NCBI RefSeq assembly: GCF_024752355.1 | Contig: NZ_JANTHZ010000001.1 | Span: 124,001-188,000, forward strand | Direction: 5' to 3' | DNA from: Ancylobacter mangrovi | Lineage (GTDB): Bacteria > Pseudomonadota > Alphaproteobacteria > Rhizobiales > Xanthobacteraceae | Length of the DNA: 64,000 nt | Part shown: positions 29,719 through 39,618 of the stretch, in pieces | Layout of the letters: every line of letters starts with the position of its first letter | Numbering within the stretch: position 1 is the stretch's first letter | Notes under the pieces: model-generated | The model's database searches: none | Told to the model about the DNA's origin: nothing | The model's input: only the letters and a program-made list of their open reading frames with translations | Made by a program: the position numbers and the translations under genes

Positions 29719-29930
29719 CAGAGCGGACGCAGGTTCACCGCCGAGGTCTTTCCGGAGCGCTGGTCGGTCTGGAGCTCGAACGACACCTTCTCGCCGTCGC
29801 GCAGGCCCTGCAAGCCCGAACGCTGAACCGCGCTGATGTGGACGAACACGTCCTTCCCGCCGCTATCGGGCTGGATGAACCCGTAGCCCTTCTGATCATT
29901 GAACCACTTGACGGTGCCGGTATCAGCCAT
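29718..29930 (-). CDS. cspA: Cold-shock protein, copy 2
   Basis: A 70-residue cold-shock domain protein, RNP1 KGYGFI and RNP2 VFVHIS, almost identical to copy 1 just downstream. The start at 29930 gives MADTGTVKWFND, the family beginning; an upstream extension of 36 residues is non-homologous. The pair most likely arose by tandem duplication. Each copy has its own upstream space, so separate control is possible. The symbol is generic: the family has many paralogues and this could be named cspA, cspE or similar. Confidence 0.94.
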   Translation of the reverse strand: MADTGTVKWFNDQKGYGFIQPDSGGKDVFVHISAVQRSGLQGLRDGEKVSFELQTDQRSGKTSAVNLRPL

Positions 29931-30389
29931 GACAAAACCTTGAGGAGCAGAAGTGATAGCCGGAGAGCTCGAGGCCTCCCGCCGATCTCGGCCGAACTTC
30001 GCAAAACGATCTGACCGCCCAGCGGGCGCCCAGCTCATTCGGCCAAATTCGGGCCGCGCTCAGATTGGTCAGAATTGTGTCTTTTACGCGGCAAAAGATG
30101 ACGTATTTCAGACATAGTTTCCCGCGCGGCGTGTCATAAGAGCCGGCGGCCAACCCCGCAAAGCTAATGGTGGTGCCGTTTTGCGCCCCTTGCCGCCCAC
30201 CCGCGAGGCACGCGGGCGCATCGCCTGCGGCGCCGGTAACAATCGTCTTCCGCACGGGCAGGAATGGCGCCGCGACAGGACTGGGGGCCGAATCCCCTCC
30301 CCCCGCTACCGCGACGCCGGGGCGTGCCGGCCGCGACGTCCAACGCGATCGGAAGCCGGCGCCGCCCAGAGACGGCGCCGGATCCCGGC
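29931..30389. other. 459-base gap between cold-shock copy 2 and maeB
   Basis: No gene seen. The left part, AT-richer around 30050-30120, should hold the csp copy 2 promoter on the minus strand. The right end has a 9-bp GC hairpin downstream of maeB. Confidence 0.5.
30356..30381 (-). other. GC hairpin downstream of maeB
   Basis: CCGGCGCCG and CGGCGCCGG separated by 8 bases, about 10 bases after the maeB stop. It has no T tract, so it could be an mRNA 3' end or a weak terminator. Confidence 0.45.
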
Positions 30390-32669
30390 TCAGTTGCCCT
30401 GCGCCTCGACCACCGCGATCGCGGTCATGTTGACCACGCCGCGCGCCGTCACCGAGGGGGTGAGGATGTGCGCCGGGCGCGCCGTGCCCAGCAGGATCGG
30501 CCCCACCGGCAGCGCGTTTCCGAACACCTTCACCATCTGGTAGCTGATGTTCGCCGCATCGAGGTTGGGCATGACGAGGATGTTGGCGACGCCCTGAAGC
30601 CGGCCGCCCGGCATCACGCGCTCGCGCATCTCCGGCACCAGCGCGCTGTCGCCCTCCATCTCGCCGTCGACCACCAGGCCGGGCGCGCGCTCGATGATGA
30701 GGTCGAGCGTGCGGCGCATCTTGATGGCGCTCTCGTCGTCCCGGCTACCGAAGTCCGAATGCGACAGCAGCGCCACCCGCGGCTCGATGCCGAAGCGGCG
30801 CACATGGGCGGCGGCGAGCTGCGCCATCTCGGCGAGGTCGTCGGGCGACGGGTCCGGCGTGACCTGGGTGTCGCACAGGAAGAAGGCGCCCTTCGGCGTC
30901 AGCAACATGGAAAGCGCGGCCACGTCGCGCACGCCCGGCGCCAGGCCGATGATGGTGCGGATGTGGCGCAGATGGCGGATGAAGCGCCCCTCGACGCCGC
31001 ACAGCATGGTGTCGGCATCGCCGCGGATCACCGCCAGGGCCGCGATCACGGTCGGCGTGGTGCGCACCAGCGTGCGGGCGAGCTCGGGCGTCACGCCGCG
31101 CCGGCCGGCGCACTCGACATAGGTCTGCACGTAGTCGCGGTAGCGCGGGTCGTCCTCGGGGTTGATCAGGTCGAAATCGACGCCGGGACGGATCGACAGG
31201 CCGAAGCGCTCGAGGCGGGTGTCGATCACCGAGGGACGGCCGATCAGGATCGGCCGGGCGAGCCCCTCCTCCACCACCACCTGGGCGGCGCGCAGGATCC
31301 GCTCATCCTCGCCCTCGGCGTAGATCACCCGCTTGGGCGCCTGCTTGGCGAGGGTGAAGAGCGGCTTCATGACGAGGCCGGAGCGGAACACGAAGCGGTC
31401 GAGCTGCTCGCGATAGCTGTCGAAATCGGCGATCGGCCGCTTGGCGACACCCGAGTCCATCGCCGCCTTCGCCACCGCCGGCGCCACGCGCAGGATCAGG
31501 CGCGGGTCGAAGGGCGAGGGAATGAGCGAGGTCGGGCCGAACACCGGCGTCTCGCCGCCATAGGCCCGCGCCACCACGTCCGAGGGCGTGTCCCGCGCCA
31601 GCTCGGCGATGGCGTGGACGGCGGCGATCTTCATCTCCTCGTTGATCGTGGTCGCGGCGGCATCGAGCGCGCCGCGGAAGATGAAGGGGAAGCACAGGAC
31701 GTTGTTGACCTGGTTGGGGAAGTCCGAGCGGCCGGTGCAGATCATCGCGTCGGGCCGGGCCTCGCGGGCGAGGTCGGGCATGATCTCCGGGGTCGGGTTG
31801 GCGAGCGCCATGATGAGCGGGCGCTCGGCCATGGCCTTCAGCATCTCCGCCTTCAGCACGCCGCCGGCGGACAGGCCGACGAAGATGTCGGCGCCGGCGA
31901 TCACCTCGGCGAGGGTGCGCTTGTCGGTCTTCTGCGCGAAGGCCCCCTTATAGGGGTCCATCAGCTTCTCGCGGCCCTCATAGACCACGCCTTCGATGTC
32001 CGTGACCCAGATGTTCTCCCGCCGCGCGCCCATGGAGACGAGCAGGTTGAGGGTTGCGATCGCCGCGGCGCCGGCGCCGGAGGTGACGATCTTCACGTCC
32101 TCGATCTTCTTGCCGCCGATGTGCAGCGCATTGACGATCGCCGCCGCGACGATGATCGCCGTGCCGTGCTGGTCGTCATGGAAGACCGGAATGTTCATCT
32201 TGGCGCGGAGCTGCGTCTCGATCTCGAAGCATTCCGGCGCCTTGATGTCCTCGAGGTTGATGCCGCCGAAGGTTGGCTCGAGCGCCGCGACCACGCTGAC
32301 CACGTGGTCGACCTCGAGCGCGTTGATCTCGATGTCGAACACGTCGATGCCGGCGAATTTCTTGAACAGGACCGCCTTGCCCTCCATCACCGGCTTGGAC
32401 GCCTCGGGCCCGATATTGCCGAGGCCCAGCACCGCCGTGCCGTTGGAGACCACGGCGACGAGGTTCTGCTTCGCCGTCAGCTCCGCCACGAGCTGCGTAT
32501 CCGCGGCGATCGCCTCGCAGACCGCGGCGACGCCCGGCGTATAGGCCAGCGCCAGATCGCGCTGGTTCGCCAACGGCTTGGTCGCCTGGATTTCGAGCTT
32601 ACCGGGGCGCGGCAGGCGGTGGTAGATCATTGCGCCAGAGCGCAGGTCGTCGGAAATGTACGAGGCCAT
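30390..32669 (-). CDS. maeB: NADP-dependent malic enzyme with phosphotransacetylase-like domain
   Basis: Converts malate to pyruvate, CO2 and NADPH. The 759 residues match the MaeB type. The malic enzyme part is about residues 1-410: [52 protein letters not shown], and the Rossmann [12 protein letters not shown]. It is followed by a PTA_PTB domain at about 430-755 ([47 protein letters not shown]). In related enzymes the second domain is regulatory rather than catalytic and senses acetyl-CoA; that is inferred here. Monocistronic by position, divergent from the unknown 704-residue gene. Confidence 0.96.
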   Translation of the reverse strand: MASYISDDLRSGAMIYHRLPRPGKLEIQATKPLANQRDLALAYTPGVAAVCEAIAADTQLVAELTAKQNLVAVVSNGTAVLGLGNIGPEASKPVMEGKAVLFKKFAGIDVFDIEINALEVDHVVSVVAALEPTFGGINLEDIKAPECFEIETQLRAKMNIPVFHDDQHGTAIIVAAAIVNALHIGGKKIEDVKIVTSGAGAAAIATLNLLVSMGARRENIWVTDIEGVVYEGREKLMDPYKGAFAQKTDKRTLAEVIAGADIFVGLSAGGVLKAEMLKAMAERPLIMALANPTPEIMPDLAREARPDAMICTGRSDFPNQVNNVLCFPFIFRGALDAAATTINEEMKIAAVHAIAELARDTPSDVVARAYGGETPVFGPTSLIPSPFDPRLILRVAPAVAKAAMDSGVAKRPIADFDSYREQLDRFVFRSGLVMKPLFTLAKQAPKRVIYAEGEDERILRAAQVVVEEGLARPILIGRPSVIDTRLERFGLSIRPGVDFDLINPEDDPRYRDYVQTYVECAGRRGVTPELARTLVRTTPTVIAALAVIRGDADTMLCGVEGRFIRHLRHIRTIIGLAPGVRDVAALSMLLTPKGAFFLCDTQVTPDPSPDDLAEMAQLAAAHVRRFGIEPRVALLSHSDFGSRDDESAIKMRRTLDLIIERAPGLVVDGEMEGDSALVPEMRERVMPGGRLQGVANILVMPNLDAANISYQMVKVFGNALPVGPILLGTARPAHILTPSVTARGVVNMTAIAVVEAQGN

Positions 32670-32855
32670 TGCGTTTCCTTCCCCCGGGGACAGACGGCGA
32701 AGATGGAGGGCTTCCCCAATATGCGTATCCGCTTCAGCGGTACATCGGGATTCCGAATTTCTGATGCCCGCCTTTGGGCGGTTCGTTTAAGGTTCTCCTA
32801 GGCGAGTCCCGATCCGAGGACCGGGCCGGAACCGTCAATCTCAGGTCACCGCGGC

Positions 32856-34970
32856 ATGCGCAAGACTTTCCTTATTGCCATCATCGCTTTGCCGGTCGTC
32901 GTCATCGGCGGCTATCTCGGCCTCAAGGGCTATGTCGCCCATTTCGCCGAAAGGCAGATCGCGGATCTGTTCGGCGAGCTGAAGGCGGTCGGGGTCGAAG
33001 CGAGCTACGGCTCGGTGAGCTACGACGTGTTCGAGGGCCGCTTCGAGCTCGACAACGTCTCCTTCGCCGCGCCCGGCGAGGGCACGCTCAAGGTCGGCTC
33101 GTTCCTCGCCTTCGGGCTGGAGGAGCGCTCGCCCTCGCGCGTCTTCGCCAAGCGCGTGGAGCTGAACGGCGTCGCCTTCGACGGGCCGCTGCCGCTCGCC
33201 CCCGCGACCGACGCCAGCTACCGGGCGCCGCATATCGAGGTCGATGCCTTCGAGGCGCCGGTGGAGCTGAGCTCGCCCGACGCCCTGCCCTGGCAGCTCG
33301 CGCTCGCCTTCATCGAGAGTGCCACCGCCGAGCGGATCGCGATCCCGGAATCGACCACGAGCACCTGGACCGGCGAGGACACGGCGCAGACGCAGACCGA
33401 CATCGTGCATGGCGCGACCACGCTGGAGCAGCTCGCGCAGGGGCGCATCGCCAAGGCGAGCGTCGAGCCCTCGCATTTCAGCGTCAAGAGCGCGGAGGTC
33501 GACGCGACCGGAACGGTGGGGCGCATCGACGCCGCCTCGATCGACGTCGCGGCAATGCTCATCCTGCTCGACCCGGACCGGCGCCAGAGCGAGCAGGACT
33601 TCCGCACCCTCTACGGCTCGCTCACCATCGACGGCTACCAGCTCGCCTCGCCCTCCGGCATCCAGCAGGGGTGGCACCGGCTGGAGATCAAGGACGTCGA
33701 GATCAAACCCTCCGCCATCCCCACCGAGGACCTGATCGCCGCCAGCGAGAAGGCCCGCGACTACGCGATCGCCGGCGAGCGGTTGCCGGAGGAGGACAAG
33801 GTCGAGCTGCTGCGCGCCATGGCGGACGTCTATGACGGGCTGCGGATCGGCTCCATAACCTTTTCCGACCTGACCTCGCGCGAACCGGACGGCGGTTCGG
33901 GAACGCTGGCGAGCCTCAAGGCCGGCCCGCTTGCCGACGGGCGGCTCGATCACTTCACGCTCGACGACTTCAAGGGCACGGACGGCAAGGGCGCGCCGCT
34001 GCGCATCGGCCATATGGCACTGACGGGGCTGCGCCCCGGCGCGGTGATGGAAATGGCGGCCGACAGCATGGACGACCCGGACGGCGTCGCTAGCCTGAGC
34101 TGGTTCATGCAGCTTTCCGGGCTGATCGATTCCGTCGATCTCACCGGCGCCGCCGCCCCCTCCGGCGACAAGAGCGACCCGCTCACCATCGACCGGCTGG
34201 CCCTGTCCTTCCAGGGCGAGGCGGACACGCTGCCCACGCGCTTCTCCGCCAGCCTGCGCATGTCCGGCCCGACCTCGGCGATCGAGAACGACAAGCCGGT
34301 CTTCGCGCTCGTCCCGGACGGCATGAAGCGCGCCAGCGTGGCGGTCGACCTCGCCGGAAACTGGGACGAGGACACGTCCAAGGTGACGCTCGCCCCACTC
34401 TATATCGAGGTATCGGACGCCTTCTCGCTGTCGGCCAAGATGGAGCTGTCGGACGTCGACGAGAGCGTGTTCTCGGCGCAGCCGGACGAGGTGATGGCCG
34501 GCGCGCTGCAGGCCAACGTCAAGCTGGTGGAGCTGACGGTGCGCGATTCCGGCATCTATGAGCGCAAGCTCCACGAGGCCGCGCGCCAGCAGAACCTCGA
34601 TCCGGCCTCGATCCGCCAGCTCTTCGCCGGCTTCGCCGAACTGCTGCTCTCCCAGGCGGTGTCCAACCGGCCAGAGCTGGAGCCGGCCGTGCAGTCCTTC
34701 ATCGGCTTCATCCAGCAGCCGATGAGCACGCTGGCGCTACGCATCACGCCGCGCCGCGAGCCGCTGCCGGTGGAGGACGTGGTGAAGGCGCTGCAGGGCG
34801 ACGACCCGCTGGCGCTGGTGGACGAGCTGAATTTCGCGGTGATGGACCCGCTCGGCCCGCCCGGCGTGCCGACCGGCCTGCCTCCGGCTTCGTCTCCCTC
34901 GGCACCGATGCCGCTCAAGCCGACGCCGCTGAAACCGACCGTGCCCAAGCCGGCCCCGCTCCGACCCTGA
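32856..34970 (+). CDS. Unrecognised membrane-anchored 704-residue protein
   Basis: Not recognised. It has an N-terminal anchor (MRKTFLIAIIALPVVVIGGYLG, residues 5-22), so most of the protein should be periplasmic. The next 60 residues (ASYGSVSYDVFEGRFELDN) recall the start of AsmA-like lipid transport proteins. The body contains many short beta-prone segments (IGSITFSDLTSREPDG, IGHMALTGLRPG, IDRLALSFQGEADTL). The C-terminus is a proline-rich tail with repeated PLKPT/PKPAP units. An envelope role alongside AsmA-like proteins is a guess. It is isolated: divergent from maeB, convergent with aspS. The start at 32856 immediately precedes the hydrophobic segment. Confidence 0.75.
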   Translation: MRKTFLIAIIALPVVVIGGYLGLKGYVAHFAERQIADLFGELKAVGVEASYGSVSYDVFEGRFELDNVSFAAPGEGTLKVGSFLAFGLEERSPSRVFAKRVELNGVAFDGPLPLAPATDASYRAPHIEVDAFEAPVELSSPDALPWQLALAFIESATAERIAIPESTTSTWTGEDTAQTQTDIVHGATTLEQLAQGRIAKASVEPSHFSVKSAEVDATGTVGRIDAASIDVAAMLILLDPDRRQSEQDFRTLYGSLTIDGYQLASPSGIQQGWHRLEIKDVEIKPSAIPTEDLIAASEKARDYAIAGERLPEEDKVELLRAMADVYDGLRIGSITFSDLTSREPDGGSGTLASLKAGPLADGRLDHFTLDDFKGTDGKGAPLRIGHMALTGLRPGAVMEMAADSMDDPDGVASLSWFMQLSGLIDSVDLTGAAAPSGDKSDPLTIDRLALSFQGEADTLPTRFSASLRMSGPTSAIENDKPVFALVPDGMKRASVAVDLAGNWDEDTSKVTLAPLYIEVSDAFSLSAKMELSDVDESVFSAQPDEVMAGALQANVKLVELTVRDSGIYERKLHEAARQQNLDPASIRQLFAGFAELLLSQAVSNRPELEPAVQSFIGFIQQPMSTLALRITPRREPLPVEDVVKALQGDDPLALVDELNFAVMDPLGPPGVPTGLPPASSPSAPMPLKPTPLKPTVPKPAPLRP

Positions 34971-34986
34971 GCCGAACGCCTGAAGC

Positions 34987-35012
34987 GAAAACGCCGCCCC
35001 GAGGGGCGGCGC
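34987..35012 (-). terminator. Terminator of aspS
   Basis: An 8-bp GC stem, CGCCGCCC with GGGCGGCG, and a short loop; on the minus strand it is followed by TTTTCG. It lies about 40 bases after the aspS stop. Confidence 0.7.
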
Positions 35013-35049
35013 GTCGTTCACCGTGGCTGGAAGCGGGGCGCGGCGCGCC

Positions 35050-36822
35050 TCACTTCTCCGGCAGGTTGGTGCGGATGTGCAGTTCGCGCAGCTGCTTGGG
35101 ACTCGCCTCGTTCGGCGCGCCCATGAGCAGGTCGAGGGCCTGCTGGTTCATCGGGAACATCGAGATTTCGCGCAGGTTCGTGGTGCCGCACAGCAGCATC
35201 ACGATGCGGTCGACACCCGCCGCCATGCCGCCATGGGGCGGCGCGCCGTACTGGAAGGCGCGGTACATGCCGCCAAAGCGCTCCTGCACCGTCGCCTTGT
35301 CATAGCCCGCGAGCTCGAACGCCTTCACCATCGCCTCGGGGCGGTGGTTGCGGATGCCGCCGGAGGCGATCTCATAGCCGTTGCAGGCGATGTCGTACTG
35401 GAACGCCTTGATGGTGAGCGGGTCCTGCGACTTCAGCGCCTCGAGCCCGCCCTGCGGCATGGAGAAGGGGTTGTGCGAGAAGTCCACCTTCTTCTCGTCC
35501 TCGTCCCATTCGTAGAACGGGAAGTCGACGATCCAGGCGAGCTCGAAGCGGTCGAAATCGACCAGCTTCAGCTCCTCCCCCACGCGGGTGCGGGCGAGGC
35601 CGGCGAACTTCACGAACTTCGACGGGTCACCGGCGACGAAGAACGCCGCGTCCCCGGCCTTGAGGCCGAGCTGCTGGCGGATCGCCTCGGTGCGCTCGGG
35701 GCCGATATTGTTGGCGAGCGGGCCGGCGCCCTCCCCGGTCTCGCGCCACATGATGTAGCCGAGCCCGGGCTGGCCCTCGCCCTGTGCCCACGAGTTCATG
35801 CGGTCGCAGAAGGCGCGCGAGCCGCCCGTCGGGCCGGGGATCGCCCAGACCTGGTTCTGCTCGGCCTCCAGCAGCCGCGCGAACACCTTGAAGCCCGAGC
35901 CGCGGAAATGCTCGGACACGTCCTGCATTTCGACCGGGTTGCGCAGGTCCGGCTTGTCGGTGCCGTATTTGCGCATCGCCTCGGCATAGGGGATGCGCGG
36001 CCAGTTCTTCGTTACCGGCTTGCCGTCGGCGAACTGCTCGAACACGCCGGTGATCACCGGCTCGACCGCGGCGAACACGTCCTCCTGCTCGACGAAGCTC
36101 ATCTCGAGGTCGAGCTGGTAGAACTCGCCCGGAAGGCGGTCGGCGCGCGGGTCCTCGTCGCGGAAGCAGGGGGCGATCTGGAAGTAGCGGTCGAAGCCGC
36201 TCATCATGATGAGCTGCTTGTACTGCTGGGGCGCCTGCGGCAGGGCGTAGAACTTGCCCGGGTGCAGGCGGCTCGGCACCAGGAAGTCACGCGCGCCTTC
36301 CGGTGAGGAGGCGGTGAGGATCGGGGTCTGGAACTCGAAAAAGCCCTGCGCCTTCATCTTCGCGCGCATGGCGTCGATGATGGCGCCGCGGGTCATGATG
36401 TTCCGATGCAGCTTCTCGCGGCGCAGGTCGAGGAAGCGGTAGCGCAGCCGCGTCTCCTCCGGGTACTCGACATCGCCGAACACCGGCAGCGGCAGCTCGG
36501 CGGCCGGGCCGAGCACTTCCATCTCGGTGCAGTAGACCTCGATCTGGCCGGTCGGCAGCTCCGGGTTCTCGGTGCCGGCGGGGCGCGAGCGCACCCGCCC
36601 GTCGACGCGGATCACCCATTCCGAGCGCACGGTCTCGGCCAGCTTGAAGGCCGGGCTGTCGGGGTCGACGACGACCTGGGTCAGGCCGTAATGGTCGCGC
36701 AGGTCGATGAACAGGACGCCGCCATGATCGCGGATGCGGTGGCACCATCCCGAAATCCGGGCGGTCTCGCCGACATCGCTCGCGCGAAGGGCTCCGCAGG
36801 TGTGCGTGCGATAGCGGTGCAT
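35050..36822 (-). CDS. aspS: Aspartyl-tRNA synthetase
   Basis: Class II synthetase of 590 residues, the bacterial type. It has an N-terminal OB anticodon domain ([22 protein letters not shown]), class II motif 2 around [19 protein letters not shown], a GAD insertion domain in the middle, and motif 3 near the end ([16 protein letters not shown]). The start at 36822 gives [16 protein letters not shown], which matches the family. Alphaproteobacterial AspRS is often non-discriminating, also charging tRNA-Asn for later amidation; this cannot be decided by eye. A terminator follows. Confidence 0.97.
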   Translation of the reverse strand: MHRYRTHTCGALRASDVGETARISGWCHRIRDHGGVLFIDLRDHYGLTQVVVDPDSPAFKLAETVRSEWVIRVDGRVRSRPAGTENPELPTGQIEVYCTEMEVLGPAAELPLPVFGDVEYPEETRLRYRFLDLRREKLHRNIMTRGAIIDAMRAKMKAQGFFEFQTPILTASSPEGARDFLVPSRLHPGKFYALPQAPQQYKQLIMMSGFDRYFQIAPCFRDEDPRADRLPGEFYQLDLEMSFVEQEDVFAAVEPVITGVFEQFADGKPVTKNWPRIPYAEAMRKYGTDKPDLRNPVEMQDVSEHFRGSGFKVFARLLEAEQNQVWAIPGPTGGSRAFCDRMNSWAQGEGQPGLGYIMWRETGEGAGPLANNIGPERTEAIRQQLGLKAGDAAFFVAGDPSKFVKFAGLARTRVGEELKLVDFDRFELAWIVDFPFYEWDEDEKKVDFSHNPFSMPQGGLEALKSQDPLTIKAFQYDIACNGYEIASGGIRNHRPEAMVKAFELAGYDKATVQERFGGMYRAFQYGAPPHGGMAAGVDRIVMLLCGTTNLREISMFPMNQQALDLLMGAPNEASPKQLRELHIRTNLPEK

Positions 36823-37008
36823 CTTGTCATCCCAGGTCTTGGCGCCGCAGCTGTTGGCGGCACGGGTCGTAGCACGTCGTCCCGCCCGTCCGGTCGCGGA
36901 CGAACGAAAACACCCCTCTCGCGGGGCGCGCGGAGGGGTGCATGCAGGGCTCGGCTTTGTCAAGCGCGGCGCGGGACGCAGCGGCCCCGCGCCTGTCGTA
37001 GGAAGGCC

Positions 37009-37479
37009 TCAGGGCGTATAGCGCAGCGTCAGCCCGGCGACGCCCAGCGCCAGCGAGGCGCCGACATTGCCCTCGACCGAAACCGGGTTCAGCGCGAAGG
37101 AATTCTTGCCCCCGATCAGCACGTTGGCGCCGACGCCGACGCCCAGCGCCACATCGCCCGACACGCCGCGATAGGTGCCCGCGAGCGCGCCCACCTCGAC
37201 GCCCTTGTCGACCGCCGCCACGCCCCACGTCATGACGCCGCCGCCGGTGACGCCGAGATCAAGGCCGATGTTCTTGATGGTGCCGGCATAGTGCTGCACC
37301 GGCGTGTTGTCGGAAGGCGTGAAGGTGCACCTGAGCTCCTGCTTGGATTCGATGAGCATGCCGATGCTGGAGCCGGCATTGCACACCAGCACGCCGACCT
37401 TCACGCGATCGGCCGCAGCGGCGGGGGTAACCGCGCTCACCAGCGTGACGGCGGCAAGAGCGAGCAGTGTCTTCTTCAT
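37009..37479 (-). CDS. DUF992 exported protein
   Basis: A 156-residue protein with a clear signal peptide (MKKTLLALAAVTLVSAVTPA, cleavage near AAAADR) and a DUF992 domain: VGVLVCNAGSSIG, LRCTFTP, YAGTIKNIGLDLGVTGGGVMTWGV, then glycine-rich strands GALAGTYRG and GGKNSFALNPVS. Its function is unknown; the family is confined mainly to Hyphomicrobiales. Two ATGs lie six bases apart; GAGGGA touches the upstream one (37485), so 37479 is preferred. A perfect CtrA half-site, TTAACCAT on this strand, lies about 65 bases upstream. Divergent from rnd. Confidence 0.85.
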   Translation of the reverse strand: MKKTLLALAAVTLVSAVTPAAAADRVKVGVLVCNAGSSIGMLIESKQELRCTFTPSDNTPVQHYAGTIKNIGLDLGVTGGGVMTWGVAAVDKGVEVGALAGTYRGVSGDVALGVGVGANVLIGGKNSFALNPVSVEGNVGASLALGVAGLTLRYTP

Positions 37480-37543
37480 GGTCATTCCCTCGATCGGCCG
37501 GCGATACCCGGCACTGACGACTGTAGTCGAACACTAATGTCAC

Positions 37544-37551
37544 ATGGTTAA
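37544..37551 (-). promoter_or_regulatory. CtrA half-site (TTAACCAT)
   Basis: An exact TTAACCAT on the minus strand between the DUF992 gene and rnd. This octamer is the CtrA half-motif described in Caulobacter. With only 8 bases, chance occurrence is possible. Confidence 0.3.
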
Positions 37552-37620
37552 CGCAGCTGCACCAAATCGCACGATTACGTGTCGTCTCGCGCGCGCGACT
37601 CCGCTATGAGAGGTGCCGAC

Positions 37621-38778
37621 ATGGACATGATTACGACGACAGACTCTCTTGAAGCCGCCTGCGCACGCCTCGCAGCCCACCGTTTCATCACCGTCGACAC
37701 CGAGTTCCTGCGTGAATCGACGTTCTGGCCGAAGCTGTGCGTGATCCAGCTCGCCAGCCCCGATGAGGCGGTGGTGATCGACGCCCTGGCGGACGGCATC
37801 GACCTCGCCCCGTTCTTCGCTCTGATGGGCAACGAGGCGGTGCTGAAAGTGTTCCACGCCGGACGGCAGGACATCGAGATCATCTGGCACCTCGCCGGCA
37901 TCATCCCGCACCCGGTGTTCGACACCCAGGTGGCGGCCATGGTGCTCGGCCATGGCGACTCCATCTCCTACGACCAGCTCGTGCAGCGCCTGACCGGGCG
38001 CGTGCTCGACAAGTCGCTGCGCTTTACCGACTGGTCGCGCCGCCCGCTCTCCGCCGCGCAGATCGCCTATGCGGAGGCGGACGTCACCCATCTGCGCGAG
38101 GTCTTCCTCAAGCTCGACGCGGACCTGCTCAAGCGCGGGCGGGCCGACTGGGTCGGCGAGGAGATGGCGGTGCTCACCTCGCCCGACACCTACCGGCAGG
38201 AGCCGGCGCGCGCCTGGGAGCGGCTGCGCACCCGCGCCCGCAAGCCCAAGGACCTCGCCGTGCTGATGGAGGTCGCCGCCTGGCGCGAGCGCGAGGCGCA
38301 GTCGCGCGACATTCCGCGTTCGCGCATCCTGAAGGACGAGGTGATCGGCGAGATCGCTACCCAGCATCCCGCCTCGGTCGAGCGCCTCGCCCAGCTCCGC
38401 TCGGTGCCGAAGGGGTTCGAGCGGTCGCGCTCGGGCGAGCAGATCGTCGAGGCGGTCAAGGCGGGGCTGGCGCGCGACCCGAAGACCCTGCCGCGCATCG
38501 AGCGCGACCGCCCGCTCTCCAACGGCGCCTCGGCCACGGTCGAGCTCCTGAAGGTGCTGCTGCGCATGACCTCGGAGCAGCACGGCGTCGCCGCCAAGGT
38601 CATCGCCACGGTGGACGACCTCGAGCGCATCGCCGCCGACGAGGAGCCGGATGTCGCCGCGCTGCGCGGCTGGCGGCGCGAGCTGTTCGGCGACCGCGCC
38701 CTGGCCCTCAAGGCCGGCCGGCTGGCGCTCGCCATGCAGAAGGGCCGCGTGATCGCGCTCGACCGCACGGACGACTGA
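37621..38778 (+). CDS. rnd: Ribonuclease D
   Basis: 3'-5' exoribonuclease of the DEDDy family that trims tRNA 3' ends. The 385-residue protein has Exo I VDTEFLRE (Asp26, Glu28), Exo II around [13 protein letters not shown] and Exo [12 protein letters not shown], then an HRDC domain ([16 protein letters not shown]). The start at 37621 follows GAGAGGTG and gives [13 protein letters not shown]; a frame open from 37579 would add 14 residues. The hda-ppk-ppx and aspS genes lie nearby, an arrangement commonly kept in this group. Confidence 0.95.
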   Translation: MDMITTTDSLEAACARLAAHRFITVDTEFLRESTFWPKLCVIQLASPDEAVVIDALADGIDLAPFFALMGNEAVLKVFHAGRQDIEIIWHLAGIIPHPVFDTQVAAMVLGHGDSISYDQLVQRLTGRVLDKSLRFTDWSRRPLSAAQIAYAEADVTHLREVFLKLDADLLKRGRADWVGEEMAVLTSPDTYRQEPARAWERLRTRARKPKDLAVLMEVAAWREREAQSRDIPRSRILKDEVIGEIATQHPASVERLAQLRSVPKGFERSRSGEQIVEAVKAGLARDPKTLPRIERDRPLSNGASATVELLKVLLRMTSEQHGVAAKVIATVDDLERIAADEEPDVAALRGWRRELFGDRALALKAGRLALAMQKGRVIALDRTDD

Positions 38779-38885
38779 AACGCCGCGCCGGGGCCCGGTA
38801 CCGGGTTCCGCCACGGAATGCCCCAACGGACGCCCGAATCGTGCGGCTCCCTGCTGACCGTCTTCCACGATGGTCAGGGGTACCC

Positions 38886-39578
38886 ATGTCCTACGCGATC
38901 GATTCCCGCGCGCTCGATTCCCGTGCATCCGAAATCCATGCGCTCGATCTTCCCGCCGGGGCGCCCGCTCCGGATCTCGGCCGCGTGCAGCATGCGCGGC
39001 GGCGGACGCTGTTCCTGATCGCGCTGCCGGCTCTCGCCGTCTTCCCCTTCATCCGTTCGATATGGGACTGGCAGGGGCCGATGCAGGAAGTCGTGGAGGA
39101 TGTCGGCTTCGCGCTGGTGCTGGTCGCCGTGCTCGGCCGCTGCTGGTGCTCGCTCTATATCGGCGGGCGCAAGATGAAGAAACTCGTGGTGCGCGGCCCG
39201 TTCTCGATGGTGCGCAACCCGCTCTATTTCTTCTCGTTCATCGGCGCCTTCGGCATGGGCGCGTGCAGCGGCAGCGTCGTGCTGGCCACCGCCTTCTTCG
39301 CGGTCACTTTCCTCGTCTTCCGCGGCGTGGTGCGGAAGGAGGAGGCCGCGCTGCTCGCCGCCTTCGGCGCGCCCTATGCCGCCTATTGCGGGCGGGTGCC
39401 GCGCTTCCTGCCGGAGCCGCGCCTGTGGCACGACGAAGGTACGCTGGAGATCCACCCCGGGCGCGTCGCCCGCACCCTGATCGACGCCCTGCCCTTCATC
39501 CTCGCCATGCCGATGTTCGAGCTGATCGGCGCGCTGCAGCTCGACGGCACGCTGCCGGTACTGCTGCTCCTACCCTGA
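38886..39578 (+). CDS. ICMT/PEMT-like membrane methyltransferase family protein
   Basis: A 230-residue protein with four to five membrane segments. The C-terminal half shows the isoprenylcysteine carboxylmethyltransferase-like signature: GPFSMVRNPLYFFSFIGAF, an acidic residue in VRKEEAALLAAFG, then YAAYCGRVPRFLP. That is the AdoMet-binding part of the ICMT/phospholipid methyltransferase fold. Bacteria do not prenylate proteins in the eukaryotic way, so the substrate is probably a lipid or small isoprenoid; unknown here. The start at 38886 follows TCAGGGGTACCC. About 107 bases downstream of rnd, convergent with ppx. Confidence 0.8.
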   Translation: MSYAIDSRALDSRASEIHALDLPAGAPAPDLGRVQHARRRTLFLIALPALAVFPFIRSIWDWQGPMQEVVEDVGFALVLVAVLGRCWCSLYIGGRKMKKLVVRGPFSMVRNPLYFFSFIGAFGMGACSGSVVLATAFFAVTFLVFRGVVRKEEAALLAAFGAPYAAYCGRVPRFLPEPRLWHDEGTLEIHPGRVARTLIDALPFILAMPMFELIGALQLDGTLPVLLLLP

Positions 39579-39618
39579 CGGCGGTAAAGTTGGCGGCAGC
39601 GAGGTCGGGCCGCCGTCC

